Below are positions 46,273 through 55,784 of a stretch of 64,000 nucleotides of DNA, in pieces. Both the position numbers and the translations under genes were made by a program. A model generated the notes under the pieces. It was not told where the DNA came from and did not search any database. It saw nothing but the letters and a program-made list of their open reading frames with translations. How positions within the stretch are numbered: the first letter of the stretch is position 1; each line of letters starts with the position of its first letter. Source of the stretch: Gammaproteobacteria bacterium (GTDB lineage: Bacteria; Pseudomonadota; Gammaproteobacteria; UBA6429; Thiohalophilaceae); contig WGLP01000006.1 in assembly GCA_016125505.1 (NCBI GenBank), forward strand, positions 62,001 to 126,000. The letters run 5' to 3'.

Positions 46273-47181
46273 ATGTACTCACTCGCCAACGAGCCGCAAG
46301 GGATCGGCCGTATTCTGGATGCAGGATTTCGTTTATTCAAAAGTGGCCTGAAAGGCGCCCTGGGTATCATGCTGATCATGATTGGCAGCGGACTCGTCCT
46401 CGGTATCGTCATGTCCCTGATGATGGGTGGGATTGCTGCCATGGTCATGGGCGGTGGCGGCGCCCCGGGACAGATGCCGCAGTTCGGGCCGGGTTCATTC
46501 ATCATGCTTATTCTTTTCGCCATTGCGGGTGCGCTGTTTTTCACCTATTTCAGCAATGCACTCATCTTGAATTATGCAAATATTGCCTACCAACGGACGA
46601 CCGGCATCGGTAATGCCTTGTCAGGGGCATTCTCTCGCCTGCTGCCGGCCTTTGGCGCTGTAGTCCTGTTAGCCATTTTCCTGATCATCCTGATCGTCCC
46701 GTCCACAGCCTATGAATTTATGAAGATGCGGGAGGTGGTGAGTGGTGAAACCAGCATGGTCACTGTCCAGCTGGTCAGCCTCCTGTTAAAGCTCCCGTAT
46801 TATTTCTTTGCGGTAACCTTGGCATTTACAATCTATCGCGCCGTCATCGATAACTACGGTGCATTCTCTTCGGTCATAGGCAGCCATAAACTTGTCTGGG
46901 GTAAATTCTGGCGCACGACGCTCTGGCTGCTGATTGTGTATGTCATCGTTCTTGTTCTCTTCCTCGTGGTATTCATTCCCACCTTTGGCTCGGCATTTAT
47001 GTTTGGCCATGGCGGCAATACCAACGCGTCGGCCTCAGCCATCATCTTCGGCGTGTTGGCAATGATCGTATTGATGATGTTCAGCCTGCCGTTTGTCGTT
47101 GCCATGACGATTCCCTACTACCATGACCTGAAACTGCGCAAAGAAGGTGGCGATCTCTCTAGCAGGATCACCGCTGCCTGA
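46273..47181 (+). CDS. Polytopic membrane protein opening the MoxR operon
   Basis: A 302-residue protein from the ATG at 46273, which follows AAAAGGGGAA. Six predicted helices: about 25-50, 68-98, 115-145, 165-190, 205-235 and 255-285. The soluble start EPQGIGRILDAGFRLFKSGLKG is amphipathic. The pattern resembles BPSS1780/YciC-type membrane proteins. It lies eight bases before the DUF4129 gene and is probably part of the MoxR unit. Function unknown. Confidence 0.8.
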   Translation: MYSLANEPQGIGRILDAGFRLFKSGLKGALGIMLIMIGSGLVLGIVMSLMMGGIAAMVMGGGGAPGQMPQFGPGSFIMLILFAIAGALFFTYFSNALILNYANIAYQRTTGIGNALSGAFSRLLPAFGAVVLLAIFLIILIVPSTAYEFMKMREVVSGETSMVTVQLVSLLLKLPYYFFAVTLAFTIYRAVIDNYGAFSSVIGSHKLVWGKFWRTTLWLLIVYVIVLVLFLVVFIPTFGSAFMFGHGGNTNASASAIIFGVLAMIVLMMFSLPFVVAMTIPYYHDLKLRKEGGDLSSRITAA

Positions 47182-47189
47182 TACAACGA

Positions 47190-48152
47190 ATGCAGTTGAA
47201 GGCTTCTGCAATTTTCATGGCCTGCCTGCTCTTTACAGGAGCGGGCAGCGCCATGGCCTCCAACGATACAGCCACCCTCAAACTGATCGATGCCTGCCTG
47301 GAACACATCAGGCAACAACCGAATGCGACAGACGATGAAGTGACGCTGAGTGAATCCTGCCCGGAGCTATCGATCTCGCTCAACGATCCTGGCTTGGCGC
47401 AACTGGACCCGATTGTCGAGGATGATACATCGCTGGCGCAGCTGGAAGACGCCCGCCAGAGCCTGCGCAGCCGCCACCCCACGGCGATGGCAACTCACAC
47501 CCTGAACACACAAGAGGTCGCGAGCGCACTCAAACAGGTGTACCAACCCCCAAAAGAAATCAAACCATCGCAAAGCCTCCTCAGCAAGGCCCTCGACTGG
47601 ATTGGCGAGAAACTCCGTAATTTTTTCCAACGCGATAACTGGCTGACGCGCAACCTGGATGCAGAAAACAAACTGGGAAAGGATGTGATGGCCAGTGCGC
47701 TGAATGTCATCGTCGTGATCCTGGTTGTGTTGGTATTGTTCATTGTCGTGAACGAATTTCGTGCCGCGCGTATCCATAAACTGTTCCGCAGACGCCGTTA
47801 CCGTCGCTCGCATCCGGATGAACATGACCTTTCACTACAAGATGCGCTACCGCACGGACTCAAGGGCATCAGCACGCTTCCGCGGAATCGCCAGGTCCCG
47901 GCCCTGTTGCACTATTCCCTCCAGATTTTGATGGATAAGCAGATACTGCCGCGTCGCGAAAATCTGACGTATCGGGAATTTCTCGCGATGCTAAAGGAAA
48001 GATTGCCGGAATCCACTCGCGATTTCGAACAACTCGTCAATTCAGGCGAACGCGTGTTGTATGGCAAGCAATCTTTGCAGGCCGGAGATACTGAGCAGCT
48101 TTACGCGCGCGTCAAAAATATCGAACAGCTCTCGCCCAGGGTCAAGGCATGA
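47190..48152 (+). CDS. DUF4129 membrane protein
   Basis: A 320-residue protein: signal peptide (residues 1-24, AMAS), a periplasmic N-terminal part, one helix (about 172-192, NVIVVILVVLVLFIVVNEF), and a cytoplasmic DUF4129 domain with RNRQVPALLHYSLQILMDKQILPRRENLTYREFL. Members sit next to MoxR and DUF58 genes. The stop overlaps the next start (ATGA), so production is coupled. Confidence 0.9.
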   Translation: MQLKASAIFMACLLFTGAGSAMASNDTATLKLIDACLEHIRQQPNATDDEVTLSESCPELSISLNDPGLAQLDPIVEDDTSLAQLEDARQSLRSRHPTAMATHTLNTQEVASALKQVYQPPKEIKPSQSLLSKALDWIGEKLRNFFQRDNWLTRNLDAENKLGKDVMASALNVIVVILVVLVLFIVVNEFRAARIHKLFRRRRYRRSHPDEHDLSLQDALPHGLKGISTLPRNRQVPALLHYSLQILMDKQILPRRENLTYREFLAMLKERLPESTRDFEQLVNSGERVLYGKQSLQAGDTEQLYARVKNIEQLSPRVKA

Positions 48153-49450
48153 AGGATCGTTTGATTACCCTGCTCGGTGCCGTGATTGCCTTTTATATTC
48201 TGTTGCGATTGCTGTTTCCGCAGATCAATTTTGCACAAAAAGATATTTCATATCCGACCAGCGAGGATCGCGGCAAGTTCGGACTGGCCGGCTCAGCACA
48301 CTGGCTGTCCTCCCAGCATGTCCCAATCTACTCCCTGCGCCAGCGTTATGACACACTGGCCAAAACCCCGGAATTATCCCCACGCGGGAATCTACTGATC
48401 ATCTCGCTGCCCCTGCGCCTCGATGCGCAACACAAGGAACTCCAGCAGCTACAGCAATGGATACGTCAGGGCAACAGTGCACTCCTGCTGATCGCCATGA
48501 GTGACTGGCCGCCGTGGGCGGATCGCATGATGAGCGACAGCGTGACGCGGGTCCTGAATAATTTCGACCTGGACATGACACTCGCGGCAGAACCCGACAG
48601 CGAGACAAAAGACAAGTCTGACAAACATAATCCTGGCGTTACCACCGCAAAGCAACTGGATAAATTAACCCAGCAAAAGTCCGTGGCCCGAATTCTGATT
48701 CCGGCGGATGCGCATCCGCTTACCGCCGGCGTACATAAGATCGAGACGACCTGGCTCGACAGTGAAGGACTCCGGTGGCACCTTGAAGGCAACGAGCAAC
48801 TCCGCAGCAGTCTGGTCCTGTTGCGTGACCAGGCCGATAAAAACCCCGCCTTGTGGCTGAATTTCTATGGCCACGGCAGGCTCCTGATCTCCAGACACAG
48901 TGACATGTTCGGCAATGTCAGCCTGGCGCTGGCCGATAATGCCGTATTGTTTGCCGATATGGTGCAGCAACTGCTTGGAAAAAATGGCAAGGTAATTTTC
49001 GATGACATGCATCAGGGTTTAAGCGCGATCTATGACCCCGATGCGTTTTTCCACGATCCGCGCCTGCATCACACGCTTCTGTTCCTGTTGGCCCTCTGGA
49101 TCGTTTATGTCATGGGCTACACCAACCGTTTCGGTCAGGTGCGACAGCGCAAACCGGTGCTGCAACTGCGTCAACATGTTCAGGCCGTTGGCAACCTGTT
49201 CGCACGACGGTTGCATCCGAGTGCCGTGGCCTTACGCCATGCCCATCACTTTTTCAACGAAGTACGTTCCTGCTACGGACTCCCCCAGAACGGGCAACCG
49301 GTCTGGGAACAGCTACAACGCAACGCTGCCATCGCGCCATCCTTGCTGCAGCAGGCACAATCGCTCTATCAACGCGCGCAACAACAACAACGCATTAATC
49401 TCATTACATTCGTCAACACTCTCAAAACCATGCGAAGGGAATTACAATGA
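48149..49450 (+). CDS. DUF4350 membrane protein
   Basis: A 433-residue protein: N-terminal helix (5-22), an extracytoplasmic alpha/beta domain (about 30-295) and a second helix (about 305-322, LLFLLALWIVYVMGYTNRFG), then a helical cytoplasmic tail. VIFDDMHQGLS before the second helix is typical of DUF4350. It is the usual companion of MoxR and DUF58, here by four-base overlaps at both ends. Role unknown; it is likely the membrane part of the AAA+/vWA system. Confidence 0.9.
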   Translation: MKDRLITLLGAVIAFYILLRLLFPQINFAQKDISYPTSEDRGKFGLAGSAHWLSSQHVPIYSLRQRYDTLAKTPELSPRGNLLIISLPLRLDAQHKELQQLQQWIRQGNSALLLIAMSDWPPWADRMMSDSVTRVLNNFDLDMTLAAEPDSETKDKSDKHNPGVTTAKQLDKLTQQKSVARILIPADAHPLTAGVHKIETTWLDSEGLRWHLEGNEQLRSSLVLLRDQADKNPALWLNFYGHGRLLISRHSDMFGNVSLALADNAVLFADMVQQLLGKNGKVIFDDMHQGLSAIYDPDAFFHDPRLHHTLLFLLALWIVYVMGYTNRFGQVRQRKPVLQLRQHVQAVGNLFARRLHPSAVALRHAHHFFNEVRSCYGLPQNGQPVWEQLQRNAAIAPSLLQQAQSLYQRAQQQQRINLITFVNTLKTMRRELQ

Positions 49451-50403
49451 GCACTGCTGCACAATCGCTTCATCAACATATTCGCCAGGAACTGGGCCAG
49501 GTGGTCTTCGGTATGGACAATGCCATCGAACAACTGGTGATCGCCCTGATCGCTGGTGGACATGTCCTGGTCCAGGGCGTACCCGGCCTGGGCAAGACCC
49601 TGTTGGCAAAATCCTTTGCCCAGCTCACCCTGGGTAAATTCAAACGCATCCAGTGCACGGCGGACCTGATGCCCTCGGACATTACCGGCATACACATTTA
49701 TCGCAGCGATACTCAGGCGTTTGAACTGATTCCCGGCCCCGTCTTCGCCGATGTACTGTTAGTGGATGAAATCAATCGCGCCGGCCCCAAGACCCAATCC
49801 GCCCTGTTGCAGGCAATGGAAGAAGGCAAGGTTACTATCGACCGCACGACATATAGTCTCCCGAACAACTTCATGGTGATTGCCTCACAGAATCCGATCG
49901 ACTTTGAAGGAACGTACCCCCTGCCGGAGTCACAGCTCGATCGTTTTTTGATGCGTATCGATCTTGACTACATCGATGCCGCAATTGAAAAGCGCATTCT
50001 GATGGCCTATGACAAACCTGGCGCGGCACATAACGAAGAAATCGCAAAACAGCTGCGCGCGGTAGAGGCCGATGTATTGACCGAGGCCAGGTTACAGGCA
50101 GCGAATATCACCGTCGCCGACCCGGTCTATGACTATGCGGTCAATATCGGTCGTGCGTCCCGTGTTCATCCCAATGTACAACTGGGCATATCCAATCGCG
50201 GCAGTCTGAGCCTGATGCGTTGCGCCCGCGCCAGGGCCGCCATCGCAGGCAAGGACTATGTGACGCCGGATGATATAAAACACCTGTGTGAGAGTGTCAT
50301 GGCGCATCGCCTGATTCTCACACCGGACGCCTCGCTGGAAGGCATCGAGGCTAAATCCGTGATTGATTCCATCCTCGGTCAGGTGGAAGTCCCGCGCGAA
50401 TGA
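49447..50403 (+). CDS. moxR: MoxR-family AAA+ ATPase
   Basis: A 318-residue ATPase. Walker A GVPGLGKTLLAK (about 42-53), Walker B VLLVDEINRAGPKTQ, sensor 1 VIASQNPIDFEGTYPLPESQLDRF and sensor 2/arginine region ALRCARARAAIAGKD-type helix near 250 are intact. MoxR ATPases act with vWA-domain proteins as chaperones that mature enzymes or complexes. It overlaps both neighbours by four bases. Cytoplasmic, probably hexameric. Confidence 0.95.
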   Translation: MSTAAQSLHQHIRQELGQVVFGMDNAIEQLVIALIAGGHVLVQGVPGLGKTLLAKSFAQLTLGKFKRIQCTADLMPSDITGIHIYRSDTQAFELIPGPVFADVLLVDEINRAGPKTQSALLQAMEEGKVTIDRTTYSLPNNFMVIASQNPIDFEGTYPLPESQLDRFLMRIDLDYIDAAIEKRILMAYDKPGAAHNEEIAKQLRAVEADVLTEARLQAANITVADPVYDYAVNIGRASRVHPNVQLGISNRGSLSLMRCARARAAIAGKDYVTPDDIKHLCESVMAHRLILTPDASLEGIEAKSVIDSILGQVEVPRE

Positions 50404-51698
50404 ACCTCACGCGGCTGAGTTATGTCATCGCCGTGCTCATCGCGGCACTGGGCATTATCGGCGAGTGGCAGCCCAATGCAATCTCCGCGCTGTGGCGCCT
50501 GCTTGCGGCCACCTGGGTCGTGCTGTTACTGCTCGAATGGTATCTTGCGCGCCGCACGCGCCTTTCCGTAGCGCGGGCCATCAAACCCGGCATCCATCTC
50601 GGCCGGCCGGGCGACCTGAACTATACGATACGTAATGCTTCGCCACGCCGCCTGCGTATGCGCAGCATGGATCAGTATCCTATGTCAGTTCATGAATCGC
50701 CCCCCATCCTTGAGTGGTCCATCGCGGCAAACGACAGCCAGCGCAGGCAGGAAAGAATAACGCCGACGCAACTGGGCCCGCTTGCCTGGGATGTAATGCA
50801 ATTGCGCATACTGGGTTTTTTCGGTCTGGCCTGGTGGTCACGACAACAACAGGTCCAAACCACAACCGAGGTCATCCCGGACCGGTTATACAGCCACGAA
50901 CAGGTGCAATCCGCCACCGCGCATCAGGGAGATATCACCCGCCGTGTGCACGGCATCGGCACGGAACTGATTGCACTGCGCGAGTATCAACCCGGCGATC
51001 CCCTGCACTTTATCGACTGGAAGGCCAGCGCCCGCAGCCAACGCACCATGGTCAGATTATTCAGTGACGAACAGCACCTGGAACTGATGATTGTCATCGA
51101 CGCCGGCCGCACCAGCAGTATGCAGGCAGGCAGTCTCACCCGCCTGGGTCATTACATCAATGTGGCTTCACGCCTGGCACAAAAGGCGCTATTGAATGGC
51201 GATCAGATCGGGATCGTGATCTTTGCCGATACTGTCCTTGCCAGTATGCACCGTTTGAAAGGACATCATGGTCTGCAACGCCTGCGCACTATCCTCGCAC
51301 AGGTCACGTCTGTCGCACGCGAATCCAACCCGTTACCCGCCATCCTGCGCGTTCGTCAATTAGCCTCGCTACGCTCATTGGTTGTGATGCTGACGGATCT
51401 GGATGACGGCGATGCCGCGGCGCAACTGGTCAAGGCCATGGGCATCCTGCAACCGAAACATCAGCCGCTACTCGCGGCTATCAGTGATAGCGATGTACGT
51501 AAGTTAGGTGAGGCTGAGGCCAGTGCCTGGCTGGATCCGTATCACGGCCTTGCCGCCAGTGAAATGCTCCAGAACTGGCGTCACACCCGTGTTCGCCTGG
51601 AACGCATGGGCATCCCGGTAGTGCTCAGTGATATCCGCTACTTGGACAAACAGGTCCTGGATAGTTACGACCATCTGAAACAGCGATACCGCATCTGA
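50400..51698 (+). CDS. DUF58 protein with vWA fold, MoxR partner
   Basis: A 432-residue protein. Two helices near the N-terminus (about 8-22 and 32-50) anchor it. The cytoplasmic part contains REYQPGDPLHFIDWKASAR, the DUF58 signature, and the vWA MIDAS region VIDAGRTSSMQAG (Asp-x-Gly-x-Ser-Ser), later MLTDLDDGD. It binds metal and works with MoxR. It ends the operon; the next gene is on the other strand. Confidence 0.93.
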   Translation: MNLTRLSYVIAVLIAALGIIGEWQPNAISALWRLLAATWVVLLLLEWYLARRTRLSVARAIKPGIHLGRPGDLNYTIRNASPRRLRMRSMDQYPMSVHESPPILEWSIAANDSQRRQERITPTQLGPLAWDVMQLRILGFFGLAWWSRQQQVQTTTEVIPDRLYSHEQVQSATAHQGDITRRVHGIGTELIALREYQPGDPLHFIDWKASARSQRTMVRLFSDEQHLELMIVIDAGRTSSMQAGSLTRLGHYINVASRLAQKALLNGDQIGIVIFADTVLASMHRLKGHHGLQRLRTILAQVTSVARESNPLPAILRVRQLASLRSLVVMLTDLDDGDAAAQLVKAMGILQPKHQPLLAAISDSDVRKLGEAEASAWLDPYHGLAASEMLQNWRHTRVRLERMGIPVVLSDIRYLDKQVLDSYDHLKQRYRI

Positions 51699-51717
51699 GT
51701 GCGGGTGTGACGTCGTT

Positions 51718-52593
51718 TTAGTCTGCCTGATGTGTGCTGGAGGCAAGCTCATTCAGCATCTTCTGCATCCGTGTCTGTATTTCACGCAGCAATTCCTGCC
51801 ATTCCTGTTTGTACCTGGCAGCGTCGTCTGTATTGACGGTATCCAGTTGTTGCTGGGTCTCGCCGATATTCCTGGCGCTTCTGGTTAGGGCATCCGCACT
51901 GGGGTCTTGCAGGCGCTCGCTATCCTGTTCGAGGTTCCGCGACGCAACCTGCAAGACATGCCTGTCTTTATCGGATAGTTTGTCATTTTCCAGTGCGCGG
52001 TTGATGGAGTCTTTCAGCTCGTCGATTTTTTTACGAATCTCTCCGGCGTATTTGTCGATACTTTGCATCGCGTCCTTATTGAACGAGTCCGCCATGGCGT
52101 CGAGTTTTTTACTCAACCGGTCCATTTCCTGTTTGAACTTATCGGCGGAGGAATCCATTTGCCTGCCGATTTCATTCCCGAGCTGGTTTAACTTGCCAAA
52201 CAACTCGCCAATAGCACCGCCTTGCACAGCGGTTTTCGTATGGTCGTAATCAACTTTCCAGGTATCGTTTTGTTTGACCAGATAGGTCATAAATTTTCTG
52301 TCGGTCTGGCCTGAATTTGGCGGGCTGGTAAACAGGGTTTCAATACTGGCTTCATTATCGTCGATAACGATCCTGCCCCAGGTCACATGATATCCGGTCC
52401 AGTCTTTGGAAAACCCGTCATAGTATTTCGCCCCGGTCAGTGTCGAATTAGCTACCGCATCCCGGGTATCGTTATGGATTACCGCATCCCAGAATGTCTG
52501 TGCGACCTCCTGTGGCGTCTTGGGGCCGAAACAGGCGCTTAGCACCGACAACAATCCTACAAGAATGAAGAGTCGAACGAAAAATACGCGCAT
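51718..52593 (-). CDS. Lipoprotein with NTF2-like domain and coiled coil
   Basis: A 291-residue protein. The signal ends in LSVLSAC, a lipobox, with Cys21 lipidated. Residues 25-130 resemble a DUF4878/NTF2-like domain (PKTPQEVAQTFWDAVIHND, MTYLVKQNDTWKVDYDHTKTAV). From about residue 140 a long helical coiled coil follows (LGKLNQLGNEIGRQ to MQKMLNEL). Periplasmic, inner- or outer-membrane attached. Between the MoxR operon and the IMPase gene; function unknown. Confidence 0.82.
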   Translation of the reverse strand: MRVFFVRLFILVGLLSVLSACFGPKTPQEVAQTFWDAVIHNDTRDAVANSTLTGAKYYDGFSKDWTGYHVTWGRIVIDDNEASIETLFTSPPNSGQTDRKFMTYLVKQNDTWKVDYDHTKTAVQGGAIGELFGKLNQLGNEIGRQMDSSADKFKQEMDRLSKKLDAMADSFNKDAMQSIDKYAGEIRKKIDELKDSINRALENDKLSDKDRHVLQVASRNLEQDSERLQDPSADALTRSARNIGETQQQLDTVNTDDAARYKQEWQELLREIQTRMQKMLNELASSTHQAD

Positions 52594-52670
52594 GACGAAA
52601 TCTCTAGTGGATAAAAAAAGACACTTGCGGACAGATAATACCGGATGACCTCAGGTATTGCAGGCACCAC

Positions 52671-53471
52671 TTAACACTGTAAATAACTCAACCATTTGTC
52701 AAACAGGGCCTGATTGATTGCCAACACCGCCGAACGTGGTGTCAATGACCCGTTATATACAGCCTCACCCTCCAGGGTTGCGGCAACACCACCGGCCTCA
52801 CTCAGAATCACATGCCCTGCGGCATAGTCCCACAGCTTTTGCTTACCGTGGACATAAACATCGCCACGCCCCGCTGCGATCCAGCACCAATCCAGCGCGA
52901 CTGAGCCAAAACTCCGTTGGGATTTATACGGTGGTTTGATGGCAAGCCTGCCCGCAAGTTCCGGTGACAAACGCTTGAAATCGACAAGCCCGATAGTCAT
53001 TTTGTCAACAGCATGCAGTGCGGCAAGTGTTAACTCTGCTGCATTGAGTTTTGCGCCGCAACCACGCTGCGCGGTAAAACACTCGTCGCGTACAGGATCG
53101 TAAACCAGGCCTAATTCGATCCGGCCATTCAGAATCAAGGCAATCGACACCGCAAAACATGGAATGCCGACGCTGAAGTTACTGGTGCCATCCAGTGGGT
53201 CGACAATCCAGACACCGTGTTGCGATATTTCCAGAATATGCTCTTGTTCGGCCTGAGTCATTTCCTCGCCAAGAAAGGCAATCTCCGGCCAATGCGATTG
53301 CAATGCTGTTTGCAGGGCCTGTTGCATGGCGTGATCCGCCTCGGTGATGATACTGCCGTCGGCCTTGAACTCCTGATGGATACGGGCGAACCGGGTCATC
53401 AACTCCCGCATGGCGGCAGTTTTGACAATGTCCGGTAAAAAATCGAGATAAGCCGGTTCCGCCTGACTCAT
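52671..53471 (-). CDS. Inositol monophosphatase-family phosphatase
   Basis: A 266-residue enzyme from the Met at 53471, whose ATG overlaps the SpoIIM stop by four bases. IMPase motifs: FLGEEMTQAEQ, WIVDPLDGTSNFSVG with the metal-binding Asp pair, and KLWDYAAGHVILSEAGGVAATL. Substrates may be inositol phosphate, fructose bisphosphate or PAP. Translational coupling with SpoIIM and RDD genes is notable. Confidence 0.92.
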   Translation of the reverse strand: MSQAEPAYLDFLPDIVKTAAMRELMTRFARIHQEFKADGSIITEADHAMQQALQTALQSHWPEIAFLGEEMTQAEQEHILEISQHGVWIVDPLDGTSNFSVGIPCFAVSIALILNGRIELGLVYDPVRDECFTAQRGCGAKLNAAELTLAALHAVDKMTIGLVDFKRLSPELAGRLAIKPPYKSQRSFGSVALDWCWIAAGRGDVYVHGKQKLWDYAAGHVILSEAGGVAATLEGEAVYNGSLTPRSAVLAINQALFDKWLSYLQC

Positions 53472-54481
53472 GAGGAACCGCTGTCGGAGCTTGATTTCTG
53501 CCGCGGCCATAACCGACCGCTGAGCAGCAGGAGCATAAAGATGCCATAGCCTATACCGATCGCCATGCGGGTGCTCAGGCTATATGAAGGATTGGGTGAG
53601 ATATTCCCTTCGATAGTGCCGGCACCGATCAACAATAATGTCCCCACGGCGATCACTTTACCGGCGTTACTCGCCGCCATGTTAAAGGCATCCCGGCGAG
53701 TCATCTGGCCTGGCCGCACCAGGGCTTCACCAATCTTCATTCCCGCCGCACCGGCCAGGATGATAACGCTCAATTCAACCACGCCGTGCGCAATGATAAA
53801 CTCAAACAATCGGCCAGCCAGATGATAGCGCGCGGTAAAGGCAAACACGCCGCCGAGCATGGCACCATTGAGGCTCATCATATACAAGGTCCCGAGGCCG
53901 TAGAGCGTCCCCAGGACAAACGCGGTCATGGTCACGACGATATTGTTCGTCATGATGCCAAGGGACAGCATCGACGAAGGCACGACATTGAGTAGATCGT
54001 CGGTCCACAATCCCCCCTTCTGTACCGTCTCGATCATTTTGGGTGAGGCGAAGAGAGCCGCCAGTTCCGGATAGGTATATACCAGCCACCAGCCGATAAA
54101 GGCCGATAGCAAAAAGATGCTCACGCTGATCGTGATAGCGCCACGCAACTCCTGCATGACCTGGGGCAATTCAAACCGCAGCATGTTAATAAATTGCCGG
54201 AACAGACTGTAAGGCTTGCGATGTACCAGATCGAAACTGCGCAACAACAGCGATTCCAGGTAGAGGGTGATCTGACTGTTCGGCAAGGCATTGCGCGCCA
54301 GCGACACATCGCGGGACAGGCCACGATACCCCTTCACAAATTCCAGAGTCTCGCTGCTATCCGGATCCTTGCGGCCACGCTGCATCTGCAGCAGGGATTC
54401 GTGACGCCGCCAGACGTTGACGCGTCCCTGCAACCAGTGTGCGACGGCGCTGTCGGATTTTTTCAGAGTGGGACTTTTCAT
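53468..54481 (-). CDS. SpoIIM/DUF95 membrane protein
   Basis: A 337-residue protein: a soluble basic start (about 1-100, with RVNVWRRHESLLQMQRGRK), then six helices. Family traits are LFRQFINMLRFELPQVMQELRGAIT, MSLNGAMLGGVFAFTARYHLAGRLFEFIIAHGVVELSVI and MTRRDAFNMAASNAG. Outside sporulating bacteria, DUF95 proteins accompany RDD, MoxR and DUF58 proteins. It overlaps RDD by four bases (ATGA), and IMPase by four. Confidence 0.92.
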   Translation of the reverse strand: MKSPTLKKSDSAVAHWLQGRVNVWRRHESLLQMQRGRKDPDSSETLEFVKGYRGLSRDVSLARNALPNSQITLYLESLLLRSFDLVHRKPYSLFRQFINMLRFELPQVMQELRGAITISVSIFLLSAFIGWWLVYTYPELAALFASPKMIETVQKGGLWTDDLLNVVPSSMLSLGIMTNNIVVTMTAFVLGTLYGLGTLYMMSLNGAMLGGVFAFTARYHLAGRLFEFIIAHGVVELSVIILAGAAGMKIGEALVRPGQMTRRDAFNMAASNAGKVIAVGTLLLIGAGTIEGNISPNPSYSLSTRMAIGIGYGIFMLLLLSGRLWPRQKSSSDSGSS

Positions 54482-55206
54482 TTCAGCAGCTGTTGCAGAC
54501 TGTTACGCAGCGCGTGGTCCAGGCTATGCCCATTGCCGGCTGGCAAGGCTTGCGCAAATTTTTGCAGCAGGTCCTGGGCCATCTTTCTGCGCGTTGCCGG
54601 CTCCAGTTCACTCCAGCGTTCCAATACCTCGGCAACCAATTCACGCTGCTGCGTGGAAAGTGTATGTGAACCGGTGGTATTCATAATCATATCGAGGCGC
54701 TTCTTGCTCGCCTGCTCTTCATAGATCAGGACGGTCCCGGCCGCCATGTCACCGATACGCAAGTGCTGCTTGTTAAAGAGTACGACAATGATCCCCAACA
54801 CGTACATCGTCGGCAGTGAATCGATCAAACGAAAAATATTACGTAACAGGATCGCGCCACTGGACGCACTGCTACCGTCCTTGGCCACAACACGGACCCC
54901 TGCCATGCGTTTGCCCGGCGTCCGTCCATGCATCGCGATTTCCAGCACGGGATGATACAAAAAGTAGATCGCCAGCGCCGGCAACAGGACAAGATAAAAC
55001 AGGCTCGTTCCAGAACTGAAGGCCTTGCTGTCCTGCACGGTGAAACTGCCGGTCAGCGCCAGCATCCCGAAGAGAAACCAGGCCAGCGCCGCCAGTATCC
55101 GGATGTGCCAGTCCATCACGAAGGCATAACTGCGGCCACCCAGGCCGACAAGATCAAGTTTGACCTCCACACCGCCGGCCGAGGTCACCGTGATTTGATC
55201 GTTCAT
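54478..55206 (-). CDS. RDD-family membrane protein
   Basis: A 242-residue protein with about four helices. The Arg-Asp-Asp pattern appears in GGRSYAFVMDWHIRILAALA and LEIAMHGRTPGKRMAGVRVV, followed by RNIFRLIDSLPTMYVLGIIVVLFN. A soluble helical tail (about 165-242) ends the chain. The family is linked to Na+(K+)/H+ exchange in one case but mostly uncharacterised. It starts the RDD-SpoIIM-IMPase run. Confidence 0.92.
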   Translation of the reverse strand: MNDQITVTSAGGVEVKLDLVGLGGRSYAFVMDWHIRILAALAWFLFGMLALTGSFTVQDSKAFSSGTSLFYLVLLPALAIYFLYHPVLEIAMHGRTPGKRMAGVRVVAKDGSSASSGAILLRNIFRLIDSLPTMYVLGIIVVLFNKQHLRIGDMAAGTVLIYEEQASKKRLDMIMNTTGSHTLSTQQRELVAEVLERWSELEPATRRKMAQDLLQKFAQALPAGNGHSLDHALRNSLQQLLK

Positions 55207-55218
55207 GTGTTTCCTGTG

Positions 55219-55710
55219 CTATGAAGTTCGTTTGCGTGTCATGAAATCTTCGAATGTCAGTGCCATGATAAGTGCGTCTTCACGGCCCTGCTCGGCAGGA
55301 TAATAGTTCGGCCGGATCCCCACTTCATTAAACCCCAAATCGTGATAAAGCCTGATGGCGATTTTATTTGAAGGACGCACTTCCAGTAAGACGGTATGTG
55401 CTTTATGCGATTTGGCCAGTTGCAGCAAGTGCTCCATCATCATCTTCCCCAGTCCCTTGCCGCGGCTGAACGAATACACCACGATGGTCAGGATATGCGC
55501 TTCGCCTGCCCCCATGGACATGACGCCATAGGCCTCAATCCCAGCATCGCTCTCGTAGACCCAGCAACTGTATCCCACGTGCAGACAATCGCGGAAAATA
55601 CCGCGCGTCCAGGGAAAACGATACGTATCCTGCTCGATACTGATAATCGTGTCGAGATCGTCCTCGCGCATGGGACGCAAGCCTGTATGGGGTTTTAAGA
55701 TCGCACTCAT
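55219..55710 (-). CDS. rimI: Ribosomal protein S18 alanine N-acetyltransferase (RimI-like)
   Basis: A 163-residue GNAT protein from the Met in MSAILKPHTGLRPM; a longer frame exists but overlaps the next gene. Acetyl-CoA loop: SFSRGKGLGKMMMEHLLQLAK; then EVRPSNKIAIRLYHDLGFNEVGIRPNYYP, matching RimI. RimI acetylates the S18 N-terminus. The motif before the loop reads VVYSFSRGKG, slightly diverged from the usual VxPxxRGxG. It is 12 bases from the RDD gene, and 74 bases from the udg stop. Confidence 0.88.
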   Translation of the reverse strand: MSAILKPHTGLRPMREDDLDTIISIEQDTYRFPWTRGIFRDCLHVGYSCWVYESDAGIEAYGVMSMGAGEAHILTIVVYSFSRGKGLGKMMMEHLLQLAKSHKAHTVLLEVRPSNKIAIRLYHDLGFNEVGIRPNYYPAEQGREDALIMALTFEDFMTRKRTS

Positions 55711-55784
55711 ACTCTTGCCTGTGTTACCTGAATGCGCACGATACACAAAATAACGAATTGAAACCGTGCAACTTTCCTGTTGGC

